Below are positions 1-7,586 of a DNA stretch of 14,573 nt, in pieces. Origin of the DNA: Patescibacteria group bacterium UBA6899 (lineage in GTDB: Bacteria > Patescibacteriota > Minisyncoccia > Phycocordibacterales > UBA6899); assembly GCA_002451235.1 (NCBI GenBank), contig DKBN01000001.1, forward strand, positions 1-14,573. Direction: 5' to 3'. Position 1 is the first letter of the stretch. Each line of letters begins with the position of its first letter. The position numbers and the translations under genes are program-made. Below the pieces are notes generated by a model. It was not told the DNA's origin. It saw only the letters and a program-made list of their open reading frames with translations, and made no database searches.

Positions 1-2
1 AA

Positions 3-359
3 CATGCGCTCGACGCCGTTGTGCGCGAGATCAAAGAAGAGACCGGATATGAGATCGGGAAGGTTGCCCACCTCGGGACAGTCTCCGAGCTTTATGCGTC
101 GCAAAAGGGGATGCAACATTTCCTTCTCCAGGTATTCTCCGCCGCTGCGCGCAAGCACCACGGCCATGCGGAATTTGAACCAGTGTGGGTCGCGCTACAA
201 GACCTAGAGAAGCGTCGCGCAAGCATCATTCCGAGCGACTACCTCATGGTAACGAGAATGTACCTGAAGAAAGAATCGGGATATTTCGACTGCGAGATGC
301 GAGAGATCAAGGGGAAGGGCATCGTTCTCAAGAAATTTGAGAAGCTCGAGCACGCATGA
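3..359 (+). CDS. NUDIX hydrolase, 5'-truncated by the window edge
   Basis: This is the C-terminal part (118 residues visible) of a NUDIX-family hydrolase, an enzyme class that hydrolyses nucleoside diphosphates linked to another moiety. The frame is open from the first bases, and the right half of the NUDIX box, REIKEETGY, lies only seven residues in (matching REUxEExGU). The box's leading Gly and Glu lie outside the window, so the true start is upstream; the GTG at 21 sits inside the motif and cannot be the start. The helix of the box is followed by beta-strand-rich sequence (HFLLQVFSA) as in the family fold. The substrate cannot be told: the visible part has no diagnostic motif for MutT, ADP-ribose or Ap4A hydrolases. 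The stop overlaps the start of the next gene as ATGA, so the two are probably translationally coupled. Confidence 0.85.
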   Translation, partial: HALDAVVREIKEETGYEIGKVAHLGTVSELYASQKGMQHFLLQVFSAAARKHHGHAEFEPVWVALQDLEKRRASIIPSDYLMVTRMYLKKESGYFDCEMREIKGKGIVLKKFEKLEHA

Positions 360-901
360 GCCAATACTATAAACCCAAGCGAAATCCGAACTGGAACTAC
401 GGCGGAGCGAATTGGAAGCTGTCGCGCTCGAAGATCGATCTCTTTCTGGAGTGCCCGAAATGTTTCTACATCGACAACAAACTCGGCACCGCCCGCCCCC
501 CGGGATTCCCGTTCAATCTGAATACGGCTGTCGATGTACTCCTCAAGAGAGAATTCGATATCCATCGCGCCAAAAGATCAAGGCACCCCCTCATGCACGC
601 GTACGGAATAGACGCCGTCCCCTATGACCATCCAGAGATCGATGCGTGGCGAGAGAATTTTAAGGGAGTGCAGTATCGGCATGAGTCTACTGGATTCCTC
701 ATTACGGGAGCAGTCGATGATGTGTGGGTGGATCCGAAGGGAGATCTTATTGTTGTCGACTATAAATCCACAAGCAAAGATGAGGCCATCGAAGCGCTGG
801 ATCAGGAATGGCACGACGGATATAAGCGTCAGATGGAAGTGTATCAATGGCTCTTACGCCGTCTTGGTTTCAGGGTCTCACCGACGGGATATTTCGTATA
901 A
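356..901 (+). CDS. PD-(D/E)XK (RecB/Cas4-like) nuclease, N-terminal 181 residues, ended by an in-frame TAA
   Basis: This fragment carries the catalytic core of a PD-(D/E)XK nuclease of the RecB/AddB/Cas4 type. In order it has an N-terminal cysteine pair C33-P-K-C36 after SRSKIDLFLE, the metal-binding D121 in GAVDD, the catalytic D135-Y-K137, and the family's QxxxY motif (Q159, Y163). Translation starts at the ATG overlapping the NUDIX stop. It stops at TAA 899-901, but the same frame continues open to 1108 and supplies the missing C-terminus, including a second cysteine pair. The intact protein would be about 250 residues. The four cysteines resemble the Fe-S-binding cysteines that clamp the AddB and Cas4 nuclease domains (inference). 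It is likely a DNA nuclease for repair or end processing, working near the helicase downstream. Whether the fragment folds is unknown, because the break falls after all catalytic residues. Confidence 0.85.
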   Translation: MSQYYKPKRNPNWNYGGANWKLSRSKIDLFLECPKCFYIDNKLGTARPPGFPFNLNTAVDVLLKREFDIHRAKRSRHPLMHAYGIDAVPYDHPEIDAWRENFKGVQYRHESTGFLITGAVDDVWVDPKGDLIVVDYKSTSKDEAIEALDQEWHDGYKRQMEVYQWLLRRLGFRVSPTGYFV

Positions 902-1108
902 GCGAATGGAAGAAAGGACCGGGAAGCGTTCGATGCGAAACTCGAGTTTGACGTCACCCTCGTTCCGTATACCGGCAAGGATGATTGGATTGAAGGAACG
1001 CTCACGGAAATAAAAAAAACACTCGAGGAATCGGGCGTTCCAAATGCTTCGCCTGACTGCGACTACTGCGAATACCGGATGGCAGTGAAGGAGAGAGGCG
1101 CAGATTGA
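902..1108 (+). pseudogene. C-terminal remainder of the interrupted PD-(D/E)XK nuclease
   Basis: These 68 codons, plus a TGA stop at 1106-1108, continue the frame of the upstream nuclease directly after its TAA. They read ANGRKDREAFDAKLEF at the beginning and end with C235-D-Y-C238-EYR (numbered from the ATG at 356). This is the kind of C-terminal CxxC found in Fe-S members of the family. No start codon with a ribosome-binding site is visible at the beginning of the piece, so it is not an independent gene. The sequence around the break reads GYFV-stop-ANG. A Tyr codon (TAT or TAC) changed to TAA by one base is the simplest explanation. A recent nonsense mutation, a base-call or assembly error, and low-level readthrough all fit what is seen. 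Confidence 0.8.
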
Positions 1109-1122
1109 GCCCCGCGAGAGGG

Positions 1123-1131
1123 TGCTATACT
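1123..1131 (+). promoter_or_regulatory. Extended -10 promoter element, probably giving a leaderless helicase mRNA
   Basis: TGcTATACT is an extended -10 element (TG at 1123-1124, hexamer at 1126-1131). Exactly seven bases separate it from the helicase ATG at 1139, so transcription would be expected to begin at or next to the start codon. There is no Shine-Dalgarno sequence in between. A TTGAGC at 1105-1110 is a possible but closely spaced (15 bases) -35. Confidence 0.5.
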
Positions 1132-1138
1132 CCGTAGC

Positions 1139-4100
1139 ATGCCGACAACACCGGAATTCGAACGTGCATATAAAGCCTTGAATCCTGAGCAAAGGAGGGC
1201 GGTCGATACCATCGATGGGCCGGTAATGGTTGTAGCGGGTCCGGGGACCGGAAAGACGCAGGTGCTTTCACTTCGGGTAGGGAATATCCTCAAAAAAACG
1301 GACGTTGCGCCTGGGAACATACTATGCCTTACATTCACCGACGCTGCTGCGGTCAACATGCGTGAACGCCTCGCGGAGCTTATCGGATCGGCAGGATATC
1401 GCGTTGCTGTCCATACGTTCCACAGCTTTGCGAGGGAGATCATCTCTGCGTACCCCGAGTATTTCTATAACGGTGCGGACTTTATCGCCGCGGACGATCT
1501 CGCACAGCTCGATATCCTGGAATCGATCTTTGACGCGCTTACACGGAATGACCCGCTCTCTTCGCGCCACGAGGAAGAATATACATATCTCAAGGATGCG
1601 CGACGCGCTATCGGTCTCTTGAAGCAAGCCGGTATCACCCCGGAGGCATTTGCGAACATCATCGAGGAAAACGCCAAAGCGCTGGGAGCGATCAACCCGC
1701 TCCTCAACGGAACCTTCGAGGAGCGGCTGGGGAAAGGAAGCCACGAGAGGATCGCGAAACTCGTCGATGAATTGTCCCGAATAGGGGGGCACGCGCAGAT
1801 GGTCGCGATCTCGCTAGGTCGTGCCCTTAAGGCTGCCCACGAAAGCGAGAGACTCTCCCCCCTCTCCGCCTGGAAAGAAAAGTGGACAAGAAAGACCGAA
1901 GACGGAACTCGCGTCCACAAGGATACTCTTTCCCTCGATCGCATGCGCTCACTTGCAAAGATATATGGGGCATACCGCGCAAGCATGTGGAAAGAGAAGC
2001 TCTACGATTTTGACGACATGCTTCTTGATGTGCTGGTCGTCCTGGAGGCGAATTCGACGCTACTTTCTTCACTTGAGGAGCGCTATCAATACATTCTGGT
2101 CGATGAATTCCAAGATACGAATGATGCGCAGCTTAAGCTCGTCCGCCTCCTCGGGAGCGCGCCAGTGAATGAGGGAAAGCCGAACGTCATGATCGTCGGC
2201 GATGATGATCAGGCGATCTATCGATTCCAGGGTGCCGAGATATCGAACATCCTTGATTTCCCAATATCGTACGCTTCGCATGAGCTCGTTATTCTCACGA
2301 AGAATTACCGTTCCACCCAAGAGATCCTCGATCTTGCGCGCGAGGTCATCGAAAAGAGCGAAGAGCGGCTCGCGACCGTACTTCCGAGCCTTGAGAAGAA
2401 ACTGAGCGCTGAGCGCAAAGAACTTGCGGGACATATCCGTCACGCTGTTCTCTCAACTCGGTCACATGAGCATGCGTATATCGCGCGGGAGATCGAGCGA
2501 CTGATAAAAGAAGGTCGGGATCCAAGTACGATCGCGGTCATCACGCGTCGTCACAAGGAACTTGAGGATATCGCTCGCGTTCTGGTCGCAGCGAATGTTC
2601 CGATCATCTATGAGCGAAAACAGAATGTATTCGAGGAACCGCACATCAACCTTCTTCTCGATATGGCACGCTTCATCGCTTCAGTCATACGAAGGGGGGA
2701 TCGCGAGTCGGACGAATATCTTCCGCATATCCTCTCCGCCCCTGTTTGGGGGCTTTCGCGCGAAGATGTTTGGCGGGTCTCAGTCGCCGCGAGCCGCCGT
2801 GACGATCATACCTGGCTCGGCGCGATGCTCGACGACAATAATCCGAAAGTGGTCAGTCTCGCGAAATGGCTCATGGAGCTCGGCACGCGAGCCCCACACG
2901 AGCCGCTTGAGCGCATGCTCGATGAGATGATAGGCACCGAAGGGGTCCTTCTCCCCGTAGAGGGGGACGATGTGCATGAGGAGTCCGCCACATTGCAACC
3001 GAAAGAAGGAAAGAAGCGAAGGGCGCAAAACTTTCGCTCCCCCATCCGCGAATATTATTTCGGGGAGGATGCCCGCAAACGCGCAGAGGCGCGTTATCTG
3101 ATGTTTCTCTCCTCGCTCAAGGTCTTTGTTGGCGCTCTTCGCGAGTATAAACACGGATCGCTCCTTACCGTTGCAGACCTTGTCGAATTCGCTGACATGC
3201 ACGAACGCAATGACCTGCCACTCGCCGACACGACGCCTTTCGCGAGCGCAAGGAAAGCGGTGAATCTCATGACCGCACATAAAGCGAAGGGGCTCGAATT
3301 CGATACCGTGTTCGTCGCCTCATGCCAAGAAGAGGTCTGGAGCCCGCGCGGATATCCCAACAAGCTCCCATTCCCCATGAATCTTCCGATCGAACGAGAA
3401 GAGGGAGGAGATGATCGGCTCCGGATATTCTATGTCGCGCTCACCCGCGCTCGCCGTGAACTCTTTGTGACCGCATATCGGCAAGATGATGCGGGGAAAA
3501 CGTCCATGAAAGTGAGCTTTATCGCTCCGGAACAAGAGACAGGTCCCCTGGCAAGGCACATGAAGGAGGAAAGCGTAGAGATCAGAGAAAGAGAATTGGT
3601 GTGCGGCCTTGAGATCCTTCCGACCTATCCTGAATTTTTCCCGATCGTTCCAGGAGAGCGCGCGATCCTTCTTGAGTTGTTGAAGGACTATCGAATGAGC
3701 GTGACCCATCTCAACAATTTCCTGAACGTCGCAGGGGGAGGCCCCGCTGCGTTCCTGGAACAGAACCTTTTGCGCTTCCCGCAAGCGATGCGGCCCAGCT
3801 CAGCTTATGGCGACGCGATGCACAAGGCGATCGAACTATATTTTCGCGAATGGAAACGAACAAAAAAAGTCCCCAAAATGAACGACCTTCTTGTGTATTT
3901 CCGCGAATGGATGGAGCGTGAGCGCGTGACAGAAAGTGAACGATCTCATTTCCTTCACGCGGGGGAGGAGGCACTCGCTGTCTGGTACAAAGGATCAGGG
4001 AAACATATCTCGGGATCACTGCGCTCTGAGACCGACTTCAGGAATCAAGGAGTGGTCATAGGGGATGTTCCAGTGACAGGTAAGATCGACAAAATGATCA

Positions 4101-4480
4101 TCGACGATGATGCACGGACGATCCATGTCACCGATTTCAAGACCGGGAAGGCGAAGTCGAGCTGGGAGGGGAAAAGCGTCGACGAGAAGATCCTTATGCA
4201 CGGATACAAGAGGCAGCTCATATTCTATAAACTTCTCGTCGAGCATTCGCGCGATTTCGAGAAATACCGCGTAGAAAAGGGGACGTTAGAGTTTCTCGAG
4301 CCGGTGGACGAGAAGATCAAGACACTCGACCTTGATATCACTGATGATGATACAAAACGCCTATCAACCCTGATCAAGGCCGTGCATGGACGCATCATGG
4401 ACCTCGATTTTCCGGAGATCAAGGGATATTCGAAAGATATCGATGGAATAAAGGAGTTCGAGGAATTCATCTTAAGTTAA
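1139..4480 (+). CDS. UvrD/AddA-like superfamily 1 helicase with C-terminal PD-(D/E)XK nuclease domain
   Basis: This 1113-residue protein joins an SF1A DNA helicase to a RecB-type nuclease, an architecture like AddA or mycobacterial AdnA/AdnB. Visible helicase motifs are the Q motif (LNPEQRRAVD, 14-23), Walker A GPGTGKT (34-40), motif Ia TFTDAAA (65-71), Walker B VDEFQD (to D326), motif III GDDDQAIYRFQGA (354-366), motif IV NYRST, motif V VNLMTAHKAKGLEF (708-721) and motif VI YVALTRARR (765-773). The C-terminal nuclease domain has D984 in GKIDK, the catalytic D999-F-K1001, and QLIFY (Q1026-Y1030). UvrD alone is about 720 residues, so the extra length is the nuclease domain plus insertions. A role in double-strand-break end resection is inferred from the architecture. 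Its partner could be the broken nuclease just upstream. The start at 1139 is supported by the -10 element seven bases upstream and by the short spacing to the Q motif. Confidence 0.93.
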   Translation: MPTTPEFERAYKALNPEQRRAVDTIDGPVMVVAGPGTGKTQVLSLRVGNILKKTDVAPGNILCLTFTDAAAVNMRERLAELIGSAGYRVAVHTFHSFAREIISAYPEYFYNGADFIAADDLAQLDILESIFDALTRNDPLSSRHEEEYTYLKDARRAIGLLKQAGITPEAFANIIEENAKALGAINPLLNGTFEERLGKGSHERIAKLVDELSRIGGHAQMVAISLGRALKAAHESERLSPLSAWKEKWTRKTEDGTRVHKDTLSLDRMRSLAKIYGAYRASMWKEKLYDFDDMLLDVLVVLEANSTLLSSLEERYQYILVDEFQDTNDAQLKLVRLLGSAPVNEGKPNVMIVGDDDQAIYRFQGAEISNILDFPISYASHELVILTKNYRSTQEILDLAREVIEKSEERLATVLPSLEKKLSAERKELAGHIRHAVLSTRSHEHAYIAREIERLIKEGRDPSTIAVITRRHKELEDIARVLVAANVPIIYERKQNVFEEPHINLLLDMARFIASVIRRGDRESDEYLPHILSAPVWGLSREDVWRVSVAASRRDDHTWLGAMLDDNNPKVVSLAKWLMELGTRAPHEPLERMLDEMIGTEGVLLPVEGDDVHEESATLQPKEGKKRRAQNFRSPIREYYFGEDARKRAEARYLMFLSSLKVFVGALREYKHGSLLTVADLVEFADMHERNDLPLADTTPFASARKAVNLMTAHKAKGLEFDTVFVASCQEEVWSPRGYPNKLPFPMNLPIEREEGGDDRLRIFYVALTRARRELFVTAYRQDDAGKTSMKVSFIAPEQETGPLARHMKEESVEIRERELVCGLEILPTYPEFFPIVPGERAILLELLKDYRMSVTHLNNFLNVAGGGPAAFLEQNLLRFPQAMRPSSAYGDAMHKAIELYFREWKRTKKVPKMNDLLVYFREWMERERVTESERSHFLHAGEEALAVWYKGSGKHISGSLRSETDFRNQGVVIGDVPVTGKIDKMIIDDDARTIHVTDFKTGKAKSSWEGKSVDEKILMHGYKRQLIFYKLLVEHSRDFEKYRVEKGTLEFLEPVDEKIKTLDLDITDDDTKRLSTLIKAVHGRIMDLDFPEIKGYSKDIDGIKEFEEFILS

Positions 4481-4522
4481 GAAGGCAAGGAAACTCCTTT
4501 CCCTGGCAACCGACGCCAGAAT

Positions 4523-4531
4523 TGCTATCAT
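4523..4531 (+). promoter_or_regulatory. Extended -10 promoter element upstream of the 78-residue protein gene
   Basis: TGcTATCAT ends six bases before the ATG at 4538, and no Shine-Dalgarno sequence lies between. CTGGCA at 4503-4508, 17 bases upstream of the hexamer, is a plausible weak -35. The layout matches the one before the helicase gene and predicts a leaderless or nearly leaderless transcript. Confidence 0.45.
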
Positions 4532-4537
4532 GAAACC

Positions 4538-4774
4538 ATGAATAACGAGACGGGCAGTGGGCAGTCGATGCAATTCTCCCTAGAGGACACGAACGCGATC
4601 CAATTAGCACTTGCAGCGCAGGAAGGCGGCGATCCGATGAAATGGATAGAGGAACATAGTACTGCTTTCCGCAACTATGTCATCCAACATCCAGAGTCGT
4701 ATGATGTGTATATTAAAGACCCCCATGAGTTCTATGACCTGGTCATGACCGCACTTGGCTATACCGTACACTGA
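4538..4774 (+). CDS. Hypothetical 78-residue soluble protein
   Basis: I do not recognise this protein. It is 78 residues, acidic, with no transmembrane segment, no cysteines and no signal peptide. It begins with a polar, probably disordered stretch (about 1-12). Two likely amphipathic helices follow (about 15-28 and 33-50), then a Tyr-rich tail containing YDVYIKDPHEFYDLVM. The start is supported by the -10 element six bases upstream. It stands alone between the helicase and the DUF1761 gene, with its own promoter and a hairpin at its stop codon. Coding potential is judged from the promoter, the clean frame and the protein-like composition. Function unknown. Confidence 0.65.
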   Translation: MNNETGSGQSMQFSLEDTNAIQLALAAQEGGDPMKWIEEHSTAFRNYVIQHPESYDVYIKDPHEFYDLVMTALGYTVH

Positions 4775-4803
4775 TCCATTCTCTCCCTAATCGCGAATGA
4801 TCA
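4772..4803 (+). terminator. Weak hairpin at the end of the 78-residue gene, possible terminator
   Basis: TGATCCATTC (4772-4781, starting with the stop codon) pairs with GAATGATCA (4795-4803), with one bulged C and a 13-base loop. The bases that follow are AT-rich and include CCTTTTATT, but there is no uninterrupted T run. It could instead be an mRNA 3'-end or spacer structure. Confidence 0.3.
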
Positions 4804-4824
4804 CATTATCAATAACCTTTTATT

Positions 4825-5247
4825 ATGGATTTTACTATCAATTTTTGGGCGATATTCGCATGTAGTGTCTCGGCGATGGTCATTGCCGCTATATGGTACG
4901 GGCCTCTCTTCGGCAAGAAGTGGATGGAAATATGCGGGGTCGATCCTTTGGATGTCGAGGCGCGGAGGAAAATGCAAAAAGAGGCGACACCCCTCTATGC
5001 AATTCAATTCATGCTTACCCTTTTTCAGGTGTGGGTGCTTGCATACTATATTGAGGGGTTCAAGGCAGCGTCCGCATTGGGAAACTCGCTGTGGATCTGG
5101 GCGGCCTTCATCATCCCCATGATCGCGGGAAGCGCGATGTGGACGAACGATCCGAAAAAGGTCGTGTGGGCTCGTTTTTTGATTCAATCGGGATATCAAC
5201 TGGTCATTTTCATCATGTTCGGCCTTATCTTGGGCGCATGGAAATAG
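4825..5247 (+). CDS. DUF1761-family small membrane protein
   Basis: This 140-residue protein has about four hydrophobic segments (near 5-24, 57-76, 86-105 and 118-138). Between the first two is the DUF1761 signature region WYGPLFGKKWME (about residues 24-35). Length and layout fit DUF1761, a family of predicted inner-membrane proteins of unknown function. The N-terminus leads straight into the first membrane helix, which supports the ATG at 4825. No Shine-Dalgarno site precedes it; a CATTAT at 4804-4809 could serve as -10 for a very short leader. It ends in TAG. Neighbours give no functional hint beyond grouping with another membrane-anchored protein of unknown role. Confidence 0.8.
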   Translation: MDFTINFWAIFACSVSAMVIAAIWYGPLFGKKWMEICGVDPLDVEARRKMQKEATPLYAIQFMLTLFQVWVLAYYIEGFKAASALGNSLWIWAAFIIPMIAGSAMWTNDPKKVVWARFLIQSGYQLVIFIMFGLILGAWK

Positions 5248-5278
5248 CAAAGTGGTTATATCATGTACTATATATCAA

Positions 5279-5284
5279 TAATCT
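5279..5284 (+). promoter_or_regulatory. Possible -10 element six bases before the anchored-protein gene
   Basis: TAATCT lies six bases before the ATG at 5291, in an AT-rich stretch with other -10-like hexamers (TATATC at 5271-5276). The intervening TTCTCT holds no Shine-Dalgarno sequence. The position repeats the -10/6-7/ATG layout seen at other starts here, but the hexamer is a weak match. Confidence 0.3.
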
Positions 5285-5290
5285 TTCTCT

Positions 5291-5944
5291 ATGGACACTG
5301 AAAAGAATACGGGGGACGCAGGAAATGATAAAGCAGTTCCAATAGTCCCCGCCAAAGACAATAAGATGGCGAAATACGTCATTATCGGGCTTGTCGTGCT
5401 CGTAGTGCTCGGATACGGAGCTAGATATGTCATGGGTATGCTCGGAATGGCTGCGCTCAACGCCCAACTTGGATCTCAGGGTGTCCAAGTTTCGGGGAAT
5501 CCTCTTTCGGGTGGTTCTTATACTGTCACCGGGAAGGATGGGCAAACGGTCACGGTGAACACAAACGGCCAAGGAAGCTACAATATGACCGATGAAAAGG
5601 GAAATACCTACAATGTCGGCGCGGGGGCGAAACTCCCTGACGGATTCCCCTCCTCTGTCCCGCTTTATACGAATGCGACGGTTGCTTCGAGCGCAACATC
5701 GGATCAAGGAGGGAAAACAGCGTATACGGTGACATTCATGTCGAAAGATGCCTTTGCTGATATCGCAACATTCTACAAGAGATCGCTCTCTGAGAACGGC
5801 TGGAAAACGCTCCAAGATGTGAACCTTTCAAGCGAATATTCGATGTTCGCGGCAGAGAATGGCACTCTCCGGGTGACCGCGATGGTCCAAGGAGGCGCCG
5901 AAAACAAAGAGACAACGATAGCGGTTACCGTTATCGAGAAATAG
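5291..5944 (+). CDS. Membrane-anchored extracytoplasmic protein of unknown function
   Basis: This 217-residue protein has a short polar N-terminus (1-28), one strong transmembrane helix (about 29-44, YVIIGLVVLVVLGYGA) and a long Gly/Thr/Ser-rich exported part. Residues about 70-115 are rich in short beta-like repeats (VTGKDGQTVTV, MTDEKGNTYNV). The C-terminal part has LPDGFPSSVPLYTNATV followed by DIATFYKRSLSENGW. That combination of a proline-led strand and an FY...L...GW helix recurs in small secreted beta-alpha domains of many bacteria, but I cannot name the family with confidence. It is not a lipoprotein: no lipobox Cys is present. It lies between the DUF1761 gene and xseA and may have its own promoter. 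A cell-envelope role is inferred only from topology. Confidence 0.75.
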   Translation: MDTEKNTGDAGNDKAVPIVPAKDNKMAKYVIIGLVVLVVLGYGARYVMGMLGMAALNAQLGSQGVQVSGNPLSGGSYTVTGKDGQTVTVNTNGQGSYNMTDEKGNTYNVGAGAKLPDGFPSSVPLYTNATVASSATSDQGGKTAYTVTFMSKDAFADIATFYKRSLSENGWKTLQDVNLSSEYSMFAAENGTLRVTAMVQGGAENKETTIAVTVIEK

Positions 5945-5966
5945 AAAGATTCACGCACTCGGATAA

Positions 5967-5972
5967 TATACT
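5967..5972 (+). promoter_or_regulatory. Probable -10 element for the xseA-xseB-DUF2207 unit
   Basis: TATACT lies just downstream of the TAG that ends the anchored-protein gene. Transcription would be expected to start near 5979-5980, giving a leader of about 45 bases before the xseA ATG at 6024. An ATG at 5980, seven bases after the hexamer, opens only a three-codon frame (Met-Ser-Leu-stop). No convincing -35 is visible. Confidence 0.4.
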
Positions 5973-6023
5973 CTTTCTCATGTCCTTATAGGATCCATCG
6001 CCATTGATTTACCCGACAAATTT

Positions 6024-7583
6024 ATGGGGTATGATGACCAGATCATGGCGAATATCCAGGAATCACGCAGAGTATTGAAGGAACTCACACTTTGGCGCGA
6101 CGCGAGAGCGCGAGAGCGTGGCATGCCGGAATATATGGTCTTACCGAACGCGACGGTGAACGCTATCGCGCAGGCATTACCGAAGGATGAGGCCGAACTC
6201 TATCTCGTGAAAGGGATCAAAGAGAAGAAAATGCGAGAGTATGGGAAGGAGATATTGGAGATCGTTAACCCCTCAACAGAGCAGATCCCACCACGAGATT
6301 CGCTCATAAAAACCGAAGTTGTAAATGAAACGGAGCCCAAACTCCCTGATGCGCTACCGGTAGGAGTGTATCTCAACCTGTTGAACCGCATACTATCGAC
6401 GACCGGAGAAGCGCGCATAATCGGCGAGGTCGGGCAGGTACAAGAAAGAGGAAGTGCCGTATTTTTTTCGCTGAAGGACCAAGGGGACGAGAGTGTCATC
6501 TCGGTCTTCATGTGGGCGAGCGCATACCAACTCTCGGGTGTGGAGCTCTCCGAGGGGATGGCGGTGATCGCGAGCGGACGAAGCGAGATCTACAAGCCGA
6601 CAGGGCGGCTTTCATTCCGCGCCGAGACACTTGAGTTTGTCGGCGAAGGGGCACTCAGGGCGGCATACGAGAAGTTGAAAAAAAAGCTAGAGAAGGATGG
6701 GCTCTTCGACTTGGAGAGAAAACGCGCGCTTCCTGAGCTACCTTCGAAGATCGGCCTCATCACCTCAAAGACAGGCGCGGTCATCCATGATTTTCTGAGC
6801 AATCTCGGACGCTACGGGATCGCGGTTTCTTTCGTCGATTCGAGGGTCGAAGGAGCGGCCGCGGTCAGAGACATTCTCGACGCCGTGGATGCGCTCGAGA
6901 AGCGCGATATAGATGTTCTCGTCCTTGTGCGCGGCGGCGGAAGTCTGGAGAGTCTCCAAGCATTCAATAATGAGCACGTTGTACGCGCGATCGCATCCTT
7001 CCCCAAGCCGGTCATTTGCGCGATCGGCCACCATGAGGACGTCCCCTTGGCCCAGCTCGCCGCTGATATCGCCCCTTCGACCCCGACAGCCTGCGCGGTC
7101 GCGATCAACCGATCCTGGGAACAGGTAGTGGGAGAGATCGACCGTTCAACATTGTCGGCCGCATACGCGTTCGAACGCGTGATCTCGAGGGCCATACTTG
7201 AACTTTCGGGCTCACAAGAGACGATCCGAGATGCTCTCGCGGAGGTAGGAGTGCGGATCTTGGAGGCAGAGGGGCACGTGGGGTCGATCGTCGATCGTTT
7301 TGAGCATCTCTTTTTAAGGATACGCGAGGAGCTCACAAGCGCAGCATCGCGCGCACTACAACTTCTTGAGACGGACCTAAAAGAAGCGAAGAAGGGGATC
7401 GTAGGTCTCGTGAAGGAAGTACTCACCCGCGACCCGCGACGGCTTTTAGCGTCCGGATACGCCTATGCGACCAAGGACGGAAAACTCCTGCGCTCCATCA
7501 CACAGGTCATTCCGAGGGACAAGTTCCGCCTCCACGTTTCGGATGGTACAATCGGAGCGAACGTCACGGATACGTCGTCGTGA
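6024..7583 (+). CDS. xseA: Exodeoxyribonuclease VII large subunit with N-terminal HRDC domain
   Basis: XseA is the catalytic subunit of exonuclease VII, which degrades single-stranded DNA from both ends into oligonucleotides. This copy has 519 residues (E. coli XseA has 456). Residues about 14-81 form an HRDC domain: L21..WR25, RERGMPEY, IAQALP, then KGI64-65 and YGKEILEIV. HRDC domains bind DNA and are usually found in RecQ helicases and RNase D. An OB-fold follows (about 113-210), then the catalytic region with ITSKTGAVIHDFL, RGGGSLE (303-309) and GHHED (335-339) followed by STPTA, and a helical, coiled-coil-prone C-terminus. No Shine-Dalgarno site is seen before the ATG. The frame is open upstream to 5967 without another usual start codon. 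The xseB start lies three bases after the stop, as expected for an obligate complex. Confidence 0.93.
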   Translation: MGYDDQIMANIQESRRVLKELTLWRDARARERGMPEYMVLPNATVNAIAQALPKDEAELYLVKGIKEKKMREYGKEILEIVNPSTEQIPPRDSLIKTEVVNETEPKLPDALPVGVYLNLLNRILSTTGEARIIGEVGQVQERGSAVFFSLKDQGDESVISVFMWASAYQLSGVELSEGMAVIASGRSEIYKPTGRLSFRAETLEFVGEGALRAAYEKLKKKLEKDGLFDLERKRALPELPSKIGLITSKTGAVIHDFLSNLGRYGIAVSFVDSRVEGAAAVRDILDAVDALEKRDIDVLVLVRGGGSLESLQAFNNEHVVRAIASFPKPVICAIGHHEDVPLAQLAADIAPSTPTACAVAINRSWEQVVGEIDRSTLSAAYAFERVISRAILELSGSQETIRDALAEVGVRILEAEGHVGSIVDRFEHLFLRIREELTSAASRALQLLETDLKEAKKGIVGLVKEVLTRDPRRLLASGYAYATKDGKLLRSITQVIPRDKFRLHVSDGTIGANVTDTSS

Positions 7584-7586
7584 ATC

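Noticed and set aside
899..901. TAA read as a sense codon (code change or programmed readthrough)
   Set aside because: TAA ends several intact genes in this window (helicase, atpB, atpE, atpH), and no known bacterial lineage of this kind reassigns TAA.
4483..4508. Imperfect hairpin after the helicase gene as a terminator
   Set aside because: The stem has mismatches, there is no T tract, and it overlaps the -35 region of the next gene.
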